Source of the DNA: Salibacteraceae bacterium
GTDB taxonomy: Bacteria > Bacteroidota > Bacteroidia > Flavobacteriales_G > Salibacteraceae
Reading direction: 5' to 3'
NCBI GenBank assembly: GCA_030727625.1
Contig: JANRBI010000099.1
Coordinates: forward strand, 1-33,148
DNA length: 33,148 nucleotides
Part shown: positions 24,829-33,148 of the stretch, in pieces
How positions within the stretch are numbered: the first letter of the stretch is position 1
How the letters are laid out: every line of letters begins with the position of its first letter
Notes under the pieces: model-generated
Database searches by the model: none
The model's input: the letters and a program-made list of their open reading frames with translations, nothing else
What the model was told of the DNA's origin: nothing
Position numbers and translations under genes: made by a program

Positions 24829-27294
24829 TTGAGCACTCTGCGATCATTCATAATTATCTTCTCGGCTTTCATTTTATTACTCTCGGCTTGTAAAACTACC
24901 CGTCACGTAAATGATGGTGAATTTTTGGTGGTAAAAAACAAAATTGTAATCAATGATTCAAGTAAAGTAAAATCCGAACTAAAAAAAGACGAATTCGAAC
25001 CTGTGGTAAAGCAGAAGCCAAATAGAAAGTTGCTTGGTGTTTTAGCATTTCATCTCACCATTTGGAATTTTGCCGAAACACATAAAAAGGAGAAAAAATT
25101 AAATGACTATTTAAGAAACACTGTTGGTGAAGCGCCTGTAATTTTTCAACCAGTGTTGCTCAAGCAAAGCACCAAGCAAATGGAGCTGCTGCTCAAAAAC
25201 AATGGCTATTTCGATGGAATTGTAAGTGCAGACACACACGCACGAAAAAGGGTGATTTTTAAGTCTCTAAAACTGAAAAAAAAGGTAAAAATCACCTATA
25301 ATATTGAAACAGGCCCTGCTTACAGGCTGCGTCAAATCAATTATTCTTTGGAAGATTTATCACTGCAAAAAATACTCGACAAGGAAGAAAATGAATTGAG
25401 AAAACCTGTTTTCAAACCTGGAGATCGTTTTCAGGTAGATCTTTTTGACGAAGAAAGATCTCGCGTGACAGACATTATGAAAAACCTAGGCTATTTCACC
25501 TTTGATCAAATTCATGTACTGTTTGATATCGACACTAACTTAACAGGAAATTACTATAGTGTCTCCATCCGTTATCGGAACCTGAGAAATCAAACCACAA
25601 TTGATGGTCAAGATACATTGGTGCTATCCAACCATAAAAAGTACCGCATCAATCAGGTAATCATAAACGAAAATTTTAGTGGTGCAGACAAGTATCAAGT
25701 GGGTTTTGATACCATTACACAACGCAACTACATTTATCTTTTTAAAAGCAAACCCACAGTGCGCCCTACTCGCTTATCGCGAAATATTTTTGTAGACAAG
25801 GGAGACTATTTTTCCAAAAGCAAAACGAACTACACCTACGAGAGAATAAGCTCATTGGGTACATTTAAGTTTATCGATCTGCGCTATGAATCAACGCAAT
25901 CTGATGGTGAAGATGGATTGCTAGATTTGAGAATCAATCTTACAGAAGCACCAAAACAAGCGCTTACGCTAGAAGGTGTGGGCACAAACAGATCTGGAAA
26001 CCTTGGAGTTTCGACCAGCTTGAATTATAAAAACCGAAATATTTTTCACGGTGCCGAGCAATTTGATTTGAAGATTTATGGTGGTGTTGAAGCTCAGCGA
26101 ACAAACAGCAACATCAGCAATGAAAATGTAGATTTCATTACTCGAAACACACCATTCAACACATACGAGGTTGGGGTTCAAGGAATTTTGACCATTCCAG
26201 ATTTTCTCTTCAGACCACGAAAAAAAGATTTGCCTTGGTTTAAAGAACCAAAAACAAACATTAGTGCTTCCGCAGACAGACAAGTAAGACCTCAATATGA
26301 TCGCACACTATTCAACCTTGCTTATCAAATAAACATGCGCATCAGACCCAAAGACCAACTGATTTTTGCGCCAATTGATTTAAGTGTGATTGAACTTCAA
26401 AAAGACCCAGATTTTGAAGCACAGCTCTTGCGGACGCAAAATTCATTGTTGATCAATTCTTACAATAACCACATCATTCCTGCTGGCAGAATTTCTTACA
26501 GTTACACCACTCAAGATTTCACAGACAACGAAAAAAACTACCATCTCTACAAGATCAATTTTGAGTCTGCTGGAAATTTAGCGAGAGGTGCAGCATCGCT
26601 ATTTAACATGACTTATGATAAGGATAGAGATAGCTATATCATAGACAGTATTGCATTTTCTCAATACATAAAACTTGATGCTGACTATACCCAATATTAC
26701 ATTCTTAATTCAGAGAGCAAATCTGTTTATCGCGGTATTGCAGGAATTGGAATACCATTAAAAAACTTGAACACCTTACCATTCGAACGCAGCTTCTTTG
26801 CAGGTGGAGCAAACGACATGCGCGCATGGCAAGCTCGTGGTTTAGGACCAGGATCGCTGGCAGACACGGCCACTTATGGCATTGATCAGGTAGGTGAGTT
26901 AAAATTAGAAGTTAACCTTGAATATCGATTCAAAATAATCAAACAACTTGAAGGTGCTCTCTTTGCTGACATTGGTAATATTTGGCTATTAAATTACGAC
27001 CCACAAAGACCTGGAGCTGAGTTTCAGTTTCAATCATTTTACAAAGAATTAGCCATTGGTCCTGGTGCTGGAGTTCGCTTTGATTTCGGCTTTTTTGTTT
27101 TCAGATTAGATGGCGGTCTTCAGGTAAGAGATCCAAGTTTGCCCGAAGGAGAAAAATGGATTTTTGAACCAAAATCTTTGACAAATCGATATAGAACTGA
27201 AGCAAATACTTCTCGGGTTGCCAATGGTTTAACACTTATGCCCAGTTGGAAACCAGAATTCACCTTCAATCTTGGGATTGGATATCCATTTTAG
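24829..27294 (+). CDS. tamL: Translocation and assembly module lipoprotein TamL (BamA/TamA-like)
   Basis: 821 aa from the proposed TTG. It is the Bacteroidota lipoprotein counterpart of TamA, an Omp85-family outer-membrane protein working with TamB in barrel insertion or lipid transport. The signal ends in a lipobox (LLSAC, about residue 21 from the TTG), followed by KTTRHVNDGEFLVVKNKI, typical for TamL. POTRA-like repeats occupy about 30-400 and a C-terminal 16-strand D15/Omp85 barrel follows, with the strand-end motif GGANDMRAW and a terminal LGIGYPF. The frame is open to an ATG at 24664, but that would place the promoter box inside the gene, overlap the opposite methyltransferase by 114 bases and bury the signal peptide; TTG at 24829 solves all three. 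Confidence 0.88.
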   Translation: MSTLRSFIIIFSAFILLLSACKTTRHVNDGEFLVVKNKIVINDSSKVKSELKKDEFEPVVKQKPNRKLLGVLAFHLTIWNFAETHKKEKKLNDYLRNTVGEAPVIFQPVLLKQSTKQMELLLKNNGYFDGIVSADTHARKRVIFKSLKLKKKVKITYNIETGPAYRLRQINYSLEDLSLQKILDKEENELRKPVFKPGDRFQVDLFDEERSRVTDIMKNLGYFTFDQIHVLFDIDTNLTGNYYSVSIRYRNLRNQTTIDGQDTLVLSNHKKYRINQVIINENFSGADKYQVGFDTITQRNYIYLFKSKPTVRPTRLSRNIFVDKGDYFSKSKTNYTYERISSLGTFKFIDLRYESTQSDGEDGLLDLRINLTEAPKQALTLEGVGTNRSGNLGVSTSLNYKNRNIFHGAEQFDLKIYGGVEAQRTNSNISNENVDFITRNTPFNTYEVGVQGILTIPDFLFRPRKKDLPWFKEPKTNISASADRQVRPQYDRTLFNLAYQINMRIRPKDQLIFAPIDLSVIELQKDPDFEAQLLRTQNSLLINSYNNHIIPAGRISYSYTTQDFTDNEKNYHLYKINFESAGNLARGAASLFNMTYDKDRDSYIIDSIAFSQYIKLDADYTQYYILNSESKSVYRGIAGIGIPLKNLNTLPFERSFFAGGANDMRAWQARGLGPGSLADTATYGIDQVGELKLEVNLEYRFKIIKQLEGALFADIGNIWLLNYDPQRPGAEFQFQSFYKELAIGPGAGVRFDFGFFVFRLDGGLQVRDPSLPEGEKWIFEPKSLTNRYRTEANTSRVANGLTLMPSWKPEFTFNLGIGYPF

Positions 27295-27322
27295 AAAAGC
27301 TCTGTTCTGAAATAAATTGATA

Positions 27323-27330
27323 TAGCTTTG
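27323..27330 (+). promoter_or_regulatory. -7 box of accD
   Basis: TAGCTTTG, an exact TAnnTTTG match, 25 bases before the accD ATG. The -33 position has CTG, not TTG. Confidence 0.55.
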
Positions 27331-27355
27331 CAGGCTGAACCAAAATGGGACAAGT

Positions 27356-28201
27356 ATGGGTTGGTTTAAAAGAATGACCGAGGGTATTAGAACCCCAACC
27401 AAAGAAAAGAAAGAGACTCCGGAAGGACTTTGGTATAAATGCCGCGATTGCAACCATGTTGTAAGTTCTGAAGAACATGCTAGTTCTTTGTGGACTTGCG
27501 AGAAGTGTGGCTATCACGAACGCATCAACTCGTTGAAGTATTTTCAAGTTTTGTTTGATAATAATCGCTACACAGAGTTGAATCCCTATATTATTTCTGG
27601 CGATCCATTAAACTTTGAAGACACCAAAAAGTATGGTGATAGATTGGCGTCAACGATAAAGAAAACTGGATTACATGACGCTGTAAGAACAGGGTACGGA
27701 GCTATTAATCGCAAAAAAGTGGTGATTGCTTGTATGGATTTCGCCTTTATTGGTGGAAGTATGGGTTCGGTAGTTGGCGAAAAAATAGCGAGAGCTATAG
27801 ATTACTCTATCGAGCACAATATGCCATTCATTATGATCAGTAAAAGTGGTGGAGCAAGAATGATGGAAGCAGCTTTTTCATTAATGCAAATGGCAAAAAC
27901 AAGTGCGAAACTTCACTTATTGGCCGAGAAAAAAATTCCGTACATAAGCTTGCTTACCGACCCAACCACTGGTGGTGTAACAGCTTCATTTGCCATGTTG
28001 GGTGATTTTAATATTGCAGAACCAGGAGCTTTAATCGGTTTCGCTGGGCCACGTGTAGTAAAGGAAACAATTGGCAAAGATTTGCCGGATGGCTTTCAAA
28101 CAGCGGAGTTTGTGCTTGAGCACGGCTTCTTAGATTTCATTGTTGAGCGTAAAAATCTGAAGGATAAAATCCATCAAATTATTTCTCTCATTAAAAATTA
28201 A
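27356..28201 (+). CDS. accD: Acetyl-CoA carboxylase carboxyltransferase beta subunit
   Basis: 281 aa, the usual length. With AccA it transfers the carboxyl group from biotin to acetyl-CoA to make malonyl-CoA, the first step of fatty acid synthesis. The four-cysteine zinc ribbon is intact: Cys29, Cys32, Cys48, Cys51. The crotonase-fold domain follows, with [41 protein letters not shown] and [18 protein letters not shown], which build the CoA oxyanion site. The other subunits are not here. It is separated from tamL by a promoter box and from rpsO by 68 bases. Confidence 0.97.
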   Translation: MGWFKRMTEGIRTPTKEKKETPEGLWYKCRDCNHVVSSEEHASSLWTCEKCGYHERINSLKYFQVLFDNNRYTELNPYIISGDPLNFEDTKKYGDRLASTIKKTGLHDAVRTGYGAINRKKVVIACMDFAFIGGSMGSVVGEKIARAIDYSIEHNMPFIMISKSGGARMMEAAFSLMQMAKTSAKLHLLAEKKIPYISLLTDPTTGGVTASFAMLGDFNIAEPGALIGFAGPRVVKETIGKDLPDGFQTAEFVLEHGFLDFIVERKNLKDKIHQIISLIKN

Positions 28202-28210
28202 AATAAGTAA

Positions 28211-28240
28211 TTGGATGGCAGAGGTAAATCACTATCTTTG
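28211..28240 (+). promoter_or_regulatory. rpsO promoter (complete Bacteroidota type)
   Basis: TTG (28211-28213), 19-base spacer, then TATCTTTG (28233-28240), an exact match to TAnnTTTG. It lies 29 bases before the rpsO ATG and is the best promoter in the window. Confidence 0.75.
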
Positions 28241-28269
28241 CCGCCCTTAATAAGTAAGATAGCGTAAGC

Positions 28270-28539
28270 ATGTATTTGACTAGCGAAAAAAAACAAGAGA
28301 TATTCAAGACTCACGGCAAATCAGGAAGTGATTCTGGAACGGCTGAAGGGCAAATTGCACTTTTCACATTTAGAATTGCTCATTTAACTGGGCATTTGAA
28401 AGAAAACCGCAAAGACTTCAACACACAACAGGCACTTATCAAATTAGTAGGAAAAAGAAGATCACTTCTAGACTACTTGAAGAATAAGGACATTGAGCGA
28501 TACAGAAGTATCATTAAAGAGCTCAACTTAAGAAAGTAA
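28270..28539 (+). CDS. rpsO: 30S ribosomal protein S15
   Basis: 89 aa, exactly the standard length. S15 binds 16S rRNA helices 20-22 and forms bridge B4 with the 50S subunit. The signature DSGTAEGQIALFTFRIAHLTGHL and the C-terminal RRSLLDYLKNKDIERYRSII are intact. The order rpsO-pnp is widely conserved. A strong terminator follows, so most transcripts probably end before pnp. Confidence 0.98.
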   Translation: MYLTSEKKQEIFKTHGKSGSDSGTAEGQIALFTFRIAHLTGHLKENRKDFNTQQALIKLVGKRRSLLDYLKNKDIERYRSIIKELNLRK

Positions 28540-28561
28540 TTTAATCTATTCAGATAAGGAA

Positions 28562-28588
28562 AAGGCAATTATAACAATTGCCTTTTTT
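28562..28588 (+). terminator. Terminator between rpsO and pnp
   Basis: AAGGCAATT (28562-28570) pairs with AATTGCCTT (28576-28584) around a 5-base loop, with a 6-T run (28583-28588). An outer CAGATA/TATCTG pairing (28551-28556, 28591-28596) could extend it. Confidence 0.85.
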
Positions 28589-28612
28589 CGTATCTGAACT
28601 TATCGTTTATAT

Positions 28613-30751
28613 ATGTTAATTGGACAAAGACAAACAGTTCCTTCGTTAAACGGAGAAGAGATCATCATCGAGACTGGCAAACTAGCCAAACAAGCCGATG
28701 GATCTGTGGTAGTAAGACATGGAAACACCATGATTTTAGCTGCTGTTGTAGCAAATAAAGATGCCAAAGAAGGTATCGACTTTTTGCCACTAACGGTTGA
28801 GTATCGCGAAAAATATTCAGCTACAGGTAAATTCCCTGGTGGTTATTTTAAGCGTGAAGCAAGACCTACTGACAATGAAATTTTAACTGCAAGACTCATC
28901 GATAGAGCGCTTCGTCCGCTTTTCCCAGATGATTTTCATGCTGACACTCAGATGGTAGTTAATCTGATATCATCGGATAAAGACACCCAACCTGATGCTT
29001 TAGCTTGCTTAGCTGCCTCTGCTGCGTTGGCTGTTTCAAACATCCCTTTCAATGGCCCAACCTCTGAAGTAAGAGTTGGCCGCATCAATGGTAAATTCGT
29101 CATCAATCCTAAGCTTAGCCAAATGGCTGATTGCGATATGGATATCATGGTTGCTGCTACTGCAGAAAACATCATGATGGTAGAAGGTGAAATGGCTGAA
29201 GTGAGCGAAAAAGAAATGCTTGACGCTATCAAATTTGCTCACGAAGAAATTAAATTACAGTGCCAAGCACAGCTCGATCTTGCTGCTCAAGTAGAAAAAG
29301 CAGGTGTAAAGAGAACATACGAGCATGAGCAAAACGATGCTGACTTAAAGAAATCTATCATGGATTTCTGCTACGACAAATGCTACCATGTTGCTATAGC
29401 AGCAATGCCAAAGCACGATCGTAGTGACGCATTCAAAGCCGTGAAAAATGAATATATCGGAACATTATCTGAAGAAGAAGCTGCTGAAAAAGGTGGTTTG
29501 ATCGGAAGGTATTTTCACGATGTAGAAAAAGAAGCGATGCGAAACATGATCTTGAATGATTCGCAACGTTTGGACGGAAGAAAATTAGATGAAATTAGAC
29601 CTATTTGGTCTGAAGTGGATTACTTACCAGGTACTCACGGATCTGCTGTTTTCACTAGAGGTGAAACACAATCTTTGACCACAGTAACACTTGGGACAAA
29701 ATTGGATCAACAAACGGTTGATGGAGCTTTTATCACAGGATCTGAGAAATTCATGCTTCACTACAATTTCCCTCCATACTCTACTGGCGAAGCTCGTCCA
29801 ATCAGAGGCGTTTCAAGAAGAGAAATTGGTCACGGAAACCTAGCTTTAAGAGCTCTTAAAGGAATGATTCCAACGGGCGAAGACAATCCTTACACTGTTC
29901 GCGTGGTATCTGAGATTTTAGAATCTAACGGTTCTTCATCTATGGCTACTGTTTGTGCTGGAACCTTAGCACTTATGGATGCCGGTATCAAAATCAAGAA
30001 ACCAGTAAGCGGCATCGCTATGGGCTTGATCATGGGCAAAGACGGTAAATTCAGCATTCTTTCTGACATCCTTGGAGATGAAGATCACTTAGGTGATATG
30101 GACTTCAAAGTAACAGGAACTGCTGACGGTATTACTGCTTGTCAAATGGACATTAAAGTAGATGGTCTTTCTTACGAAATCATGGAAAAAGCTTTGGATC
30201 AAGCTAAAGCTGGTCGTCATCATATTTTGGGCGAAATGCTTAAAACAATGAGCGAACCAAGAGCTGACTTCAAGCCACATGTTCCACGTATCGAAACCAT
30301 CGTAATCGATAAAGACCAAATTGGTGCTATCATAGGCCCAGGTGGAAAAATCATTCAAGAAATACAAGCTAAGACATTAACCACTATATCAATCACTGAA
30401 GTAGATAACAAGGGTATAGTTGAAATTGCTTGCGACAATCTTGAAGGAATGGAAAAAGCAAAAGCTTGGATCAACGGAATTGTTGCCAAGCCTGAAATAG
30501 GAACTGAGTATACTGGTCGTGTTAAAAACGTAGTAGCTTTTGGTGCTTTCGTTGAAATACTTCCTGGTAAAGAAGGTTTACTGCATATCTCTGAAATTGA
30601 TTGGAAGAGAATTGAAAATGTAGAAGATGTTCTTAAAACAGGCGATCAAGTAAAAGTGAAATTGGTTGAAATTGATGCTAAATCAGGTAAGTTAAGGCTT
30701 TCTAGAAAAGTATTAATGCCAAAGCCTGAGCAGAAGCCTGCGGCTCAATAA
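28613..30751 (+). CDS. pnp: Polyribonucleotide nucleotidyltransferase (PNPase)
   Basis: 712 aa, full length. Phosphorolytic 3'-5' exoribonuclease of the degradosome type. Two RNase PH domains (about 10-230 and 325-550) flank the helical linker; the catalytic aspartates of the second core are Asp489 and Asp495 in [14 protein letters not shown] domain with IIGPGGK (about 570) and an S1 domain (about 625-695, [28 protein letters not shown]) follow. In many bacteria PNPase represses its own mRNA through the rpsO-pnp leader; here that leader is very short (25 bases after the terminator) and no exact -7 box is visible. Followed by its own terminator. Confidence 0.98.
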   Translation: MLIGQRQTVPSLNGEEIIIETGKLAKQADGSVVVRHGNTMILAAVVANKDAKEGIDFLPLTVEYREKYSATGKFPGGYFKREARPTDNEILTARLIDRALRPLFPDDFHADTQMVVNLISSDKDTQPDALACLAASAALAVSNIPFNGPTSEVRVGRINGKFVINPKLSQMADCDMDIMVAATAENIMMVEGEMAEVSEKEMLDAIKFAHEEIKLQCQAQLDLAAQVEKAGVKRTYEHEQNDADLKKSIMDFCYDKCYHVAIAAMPKHDRSDAFKAVKNEYIGTLSEEEAAEKGGLIGRYFHDVEKEAMRNMILNDSQRLDGRKLDEIRPIWSEVDYLPGTHGSAVFTRGETQSLTTVTLGTKLDQQTVDGAFITGSEKFMLHYNFPPYSTGEARPIRGVSRREIGHGNLALRALKGMIPTGEDNPYTVRVVSEILESNGSSSMATVCAGTLALMDAGIKIKKPVSGIAMGLIMGKDGKFSILSDILGDEDHLGDMDFKVTGTADGITACQMDIKVDGLSYEIMEKALDQAKAGRHHILGEMLKTMSEPRADFKPHVPRIETIVIDKDQIGAIIGPGGKIIQEIQAKTLTTISITEVDNKGIVEIACDNLEGMEKAKAWINGIVAKPEIGTEYTGRVKNVVAFGAFVEILPGKEGLLHISEIDWKRIENVEDVLKTGDQVKVKLVEIDAKSGKLRLSRKVLMPKPEQKPAAQ

Positions 30752-30775
30752 CCTCAGACAAAAAAGGCTTTCAAC

Positions 30776-30811
30776 AAGGCGCTATTCACAAGTTGAGTAG
30801 CGCCTTTTTTT
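30776..30811 (+). terminator. Terminator of pnp
   Basis: AAGGCGCTA (30776-30784) pairs perfectly with TAGCGCCTT (30798-30806) and continues into a 7-T run (30805-30811). Strong intrinsic terminator, 25 bases after the stop. Confidence 0.9.
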
Positions 30812-30858
30812 ATTCACCCAATTCTTAACGTTACTTAGTGAAGTCAAAAACCTTCGCT

Positions 30859-31728
30859 ATGAGACAGTTAAAGATTCAACAACAAATTACCAATCGAGAA
30901 ACCGCCTCACTCGATAAATACCTCACCGAAATTGGACGTGAAGTATTGATTACCGCAGAACAAGAGGTTGAACTAGCTCAAAGAATAAAGCTTGGCGACC
31001 AACATGCACTTACAAAATTGGTGCAGGCAAATCTTCGATTTGTAGTTTCTGTATCAAAGCAATATCAAAACCAAGGGCTTAGCTTACCAGATTTGATCAA
31101 TGAAGGAAACTTGGGCTTAATAAAAGCTGCACAGCGATTTGACGAAACCCGAGGATTCAAGTTTATATCCTATGCCGTTTGGTGGATTAGACAAAGTATT
31201 CTTCAAGCATTGGCAGATCAAGCACGTATCGTAAGACTACCACTTAACAAGATTGGAAACATCAATAAAATTAACCGCGCTGTCGCAAAGCTAGAGCAAG
31301 AATCTGAGCGTGAGCCTACCGTAAACGAACTATCGATTGAACTTGAACTTCCTGAAAAGGAAATAAAGCAGAATATTAAAAATAGCCGCCATCACATCTC
31401 AATGGATGCACCATTGCTCGGGGATGATTCGGAAGAACGGAATATGTATGACCTGCTTGAAGGTGAGCATCATACACAACCTGAGGTTAATCTTTTAAAT
31501 GAATCTTTACGAAAAGAAATAGAGCGTTCACTGGCCACGCTGTCGAGCAGAGAAGCTGATGTAATCAAACTCTACTATGGTTTGACGGGTAAACATCCTA
31601 TGACGCTAGAAGAAATAGGCGAAGAATATGACTTGACACGAGAACGAGTAAGGCAAATAAAAGAAAAGGGAATTCGAAGATTACGTCATACAAGCCGAAG
31701 TAAATTATTACAAGATTATTTAGGCTAG
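30859..31728 (+). CDS. rpoD: Primary sigma factor RpoD (Bacteroidota SigA type)
   Basis: 289 aa. It directs RNA polymerase to housekeeping promoters. It begins MRQLKIQQQ, the usual Bacteroidota start, and goes straight into region 1.2 ([11 protein letters not shown]); region 1.1 and the non-conserved insert of E. coli sigma70 are missing, as is normal in this phylum. Region 2 ([36 protein letters not shown]), region 3 and region 4 with its HTH ([24 protein letters not shown]) are complete. A GTG at 30838 keeps the frame open, but the ATG at 30859 fits the family. Divergent -10 recognition by this sigma matches the TAnnTTTG boxes seen in the window. Confidence 0.96.
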   Translation: MRQLKIQQQITNRETASLDKYLTEIGREVLITAEQEVELAQRIKLGDQHALTKLVQANLRFVVSVSKQYQNQGLSLPDLINEGNLGLIKAAQRFDETRGFKFISYAVWWIRQSILQALADQARIVRLPLNKIGNINKINRAVAKLEQESEREPTVNELSIELELPEKEIKQNIKNSRHHISMDAPLLGDDSEERNMYDLLEGEHHTQPEVNLLNESLRKEIERSLATLSSREADVIKLYYGLTGKHPMTLEEIGEEYDLTRERVRQIKEKGIRRLRHTSRSKLLQDYLG

Positions 31729-31748
31729 ACTCATTAGCATTTATCAGA

Positions 31749-31779
31749 GGCCTTTTCTAATGTGGAAGGGCTTTTTTTG
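31749..31779 (+). terminator. Terminator-like hairpin after rpoD
   Basis: AGGCCTT (31749-31755) pairs with AAGGGCT (31767-31773) with one internal G-G mismatch, followed by a 7-T run (31773-31779). 20 bases after the rpoD stop. Confidence 0.6.
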
Positions 31780-31887
31780 TTTGTCAAAAGCAATGAAAAA
31801 AGGTGCGCATTGCATTATTTTCGCTGCGCCATTTGTAGTGATTCGTTGCTTTGGCTATTTGCTAAGAACCCAATTAAAAAACACAGA

Positions 31888-33148
31888 TTGAGCCCCAAAA
31901 TTTCTCGAATAATCTGCATACTGACACTTTTGCTTTGCGCTATTGCAACGCAGTCATCTTACGGACAAACTTATACTTTAAGCCAAAAAGATAGCTTGCT
32001 TCATTTAATCGAAGAAGCGGATGAAGCGGAGCAATTTCAGCTACAAGTTCAATTTTACGAAGTAATAAGCAATGACTTTCCAGAAATAGGTTTGAAATTT
32101 CTAGAAAGACTTCATGATTATGCTCTTGCTACTGATACAGTGAATATTTTGTGGTACAAAATAGTGCTAGCCAAGAGCCTTGAACGATCAAAAGATCTCG
32201 AAACTTGTATACGAATCTGTACAGAAGTAAAAAATGATCTAAATGCTAGACCCGTACAAAAATTCAAGGCCAATATCCTGCTAAGATCTTGCTACTCTGA
32301 CTTAGGAGCTTTGGATAAGGCAATGGAAGCCGATAGAGAGATTGATTGGAGTCTGGCAAATGACAACTGGGAGAAAAATGTTCCCGAATTCTTTGATTCG
32401 ATGATGTATTTCAAGTTTGGAGAATTTGACATAGCAATTTCCTTGATAAAAGAAAGTATACGAAAACTCGATTCAACAGATTTTGACTACTGGAAGATGA
32501 GCTTGCGAAACTCACTTGGTGTATATTTTGAACATAGCAACCAGCTTGACAGTGCCTTCTCTTACTATGATCAAGCACTAGCAATGCTTAAAAAGAATTA
32601 TGAAATCGGTGTAGATTTTAGTCCAACAGAATATAGGTTTATTGAAGGTCTTTTTATTGGAAACAAAGGTCAAATACTGATGAATTTAGGGAAATATGAA
32701 GAAGCTATTGTTTTACTTAGTCAAGATTTCGAATCCAGCTCTGTTATAACTACACACAACACTTACAAAGAAAACCAGCTGCTAAGTGCATTGAAATTAA
32801 CAGAGTGCTACGTACAGACCGATCAGTTTACAAAAGCAAAATCCATGCTTCTTAAAATTCATGCTTTAGAATCACCACTGTTTCTTAAGCATTATGAAAT
32901 GGATATAGCCCGACTCAATTACCTTTATGAAGAAGCAAAAGGAGATAGTCTCAAAGCGTTTGTATATTTTAAAAGATATATAACTATAAAAGACTCGATT
33001 TCAGCAACTAATGATCGGGATAAAACATTAAAAAGTAGTATCATTTATCAAGCTGGAGTAGACGAGAAAATGCTGGAAAACCAACTCCTTCACTTATCAA
33101 ACCTCGAACAAGAAAATCAAACTCAGAAAAGGGTTCTTTGGATTCTCA
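31888..33148 (+). CDS. TPR-repeat signalling protein (partial, cut by window end)
   Basis: At least 420 codons, open at the last base. No ATG precedes the signal peptide after the last in-frame stop (31795-31797), so I propose TTG at 31888, giving SPKISRIICILTLLLCAIA and cleavage near SYGQ (residue 26). The mature part is helical with TPR-like repeats, for example NSLGVYFEHSNQLDSAFSYY and GQILMNLGKYEEAIVLL. It ends in a probable coiled coil (NLEQENQTQKR) leading into hydrophobic residues at the cut. In Bacteroidota this periplasmic TPR - coil - membrane helix order usually precedes a cytoplasmic histidine kinase, LytTR or LuxR-type domain, which would be outside the window. Identity of the output domain is unknown. 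Confidence 0.7.
   Translation, partial: MSPKISRIICILTLLLCAIATQSSYGQTYTLSQKDSLLHLIEEADEAEQFQLQVQFYEVISNDFPEIGLKFLERLHDYALATDTVNILWYKIVLAKSLERSKDLETCIRICTEVKNDLNARPVQKFKANILLRSCYSDLGALDKAMEADREIDWSLANDNWEKNVPEFFDSMMYFKFGEFDIAISLIKESIRKLDSTDFDYWKMSLRNSLGVYFEHSNQLDSAFSYYDQALAMLKKNYEIGVDFSPTEYRFIEGLFIGNKGQILMNLGKYEEAIVLLSQDFESSSVITTHNTYKENQLLSALKLTECYVQTDQFTKAKSMLLKIHALESPLFLKHYEMDIARLNYLYEEAKGDSLKAFVYFKRYITIKDSISATNDRDKTLKSSIIYQAGVDEKMLENQLLHLSNLEQENQTQKRVLWIL

Noticed and set aside
30838-30858. GTG start for rpoD seven codons upstream
   Set aside because: Bacteroidota RpoD proteins start with MRQLKI; the ATG at 30859 matches.
1-33148. Defence system, CRISPR array, insertion sequence or prophage
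   Set aside because: No direct-repeat array, transposase, integrase, nuclease-effector or phage structural gene was seen; genes are core or envelope functions.

Overview
The window looks like a chromosomal core segment of a Bacteroidota genome, most likely Flavobacteriales. Four observations support this. There is a short primary sigma factor that lacks region 1.1. There is a PorT-type protein of the type IX secretion system and a TamL-type lipoprotein assembly factor. Seven starts or edges are preceded by the Bacteroidota -7 box TAnnTTTG, or a one-mismatch version of it. Strong Shine-Dalgarno sequences are largely absent. I saw no rRNA or tRNA gene, CRISPR array, insertion sequence or prophage gene.

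Layout. Bases 1-356 hold no convincing gene: a leftward promoter box, a hairpin-rich inverted-repeat block and the terminator of the M42 peptidase. Bases 357-5935 carry envelope and housekeeping genes: the M42 aminopeptidase (-), a 60-aa membrane protein (+), an MltF-like lytic transglycosylase lipoprotein (+), an outer-membrane barrel (-), and an M23/LysM peptidase coupled to a 115-aa membrane protein (-). Bases 6005-8792 hold efp and an LpxD-like acyltransferase overlapping by one base, then a GAF-like/SpoIIE phosphatase. Bases 8795-14007 are a surface-polysaccharide block: O-antigen ligase/polymerase, Wzz-like protein and Wzx-like flippase on the minus strand, with a divergent GT4 glycosyltransferase. 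Bases 14121-16871 hold a nitroreductase, a TauE/SafE permease whose start codon sits directly after a complete intrinsic-terminator hairpin, and three small or unknown membrane/lipoprotein genes, one of only 41 aa.

Bases 16902-28201 are core genes: meaB, an unknown membrane protein, an aspartate aminotransferase, a heptose-7-phosphate-kinase-like PfkB protein, TrkH, UbiE/MenG, PorT, a SpoU/TrmH methyltransferase (-), TamL and accD. Four consecutive genes (18519-23275) overlap by 1-11 bases and look like one operon. Bases 28211-31779 hold rpsO, pnp and rpoD, each followed by a terminator-like hairpin. The right edge cuts a TPR-repeat signalling protein that is still open at the last base.

How they work together: most of the window builds or maintains the cell envelope (lipid A acylation, heptose, polysaccharide export and polymerisation, murein hydrolases, TamL and PorT). 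The rest is central expression machinery (EF-P, S15, PNPase, sigma factor). I found no clear new multi-gene system. The best leads are the TauE leader hairpin, the structured repeat at the left edge, the small-protein cluster at 15654-16871 and two probable TTG starts.
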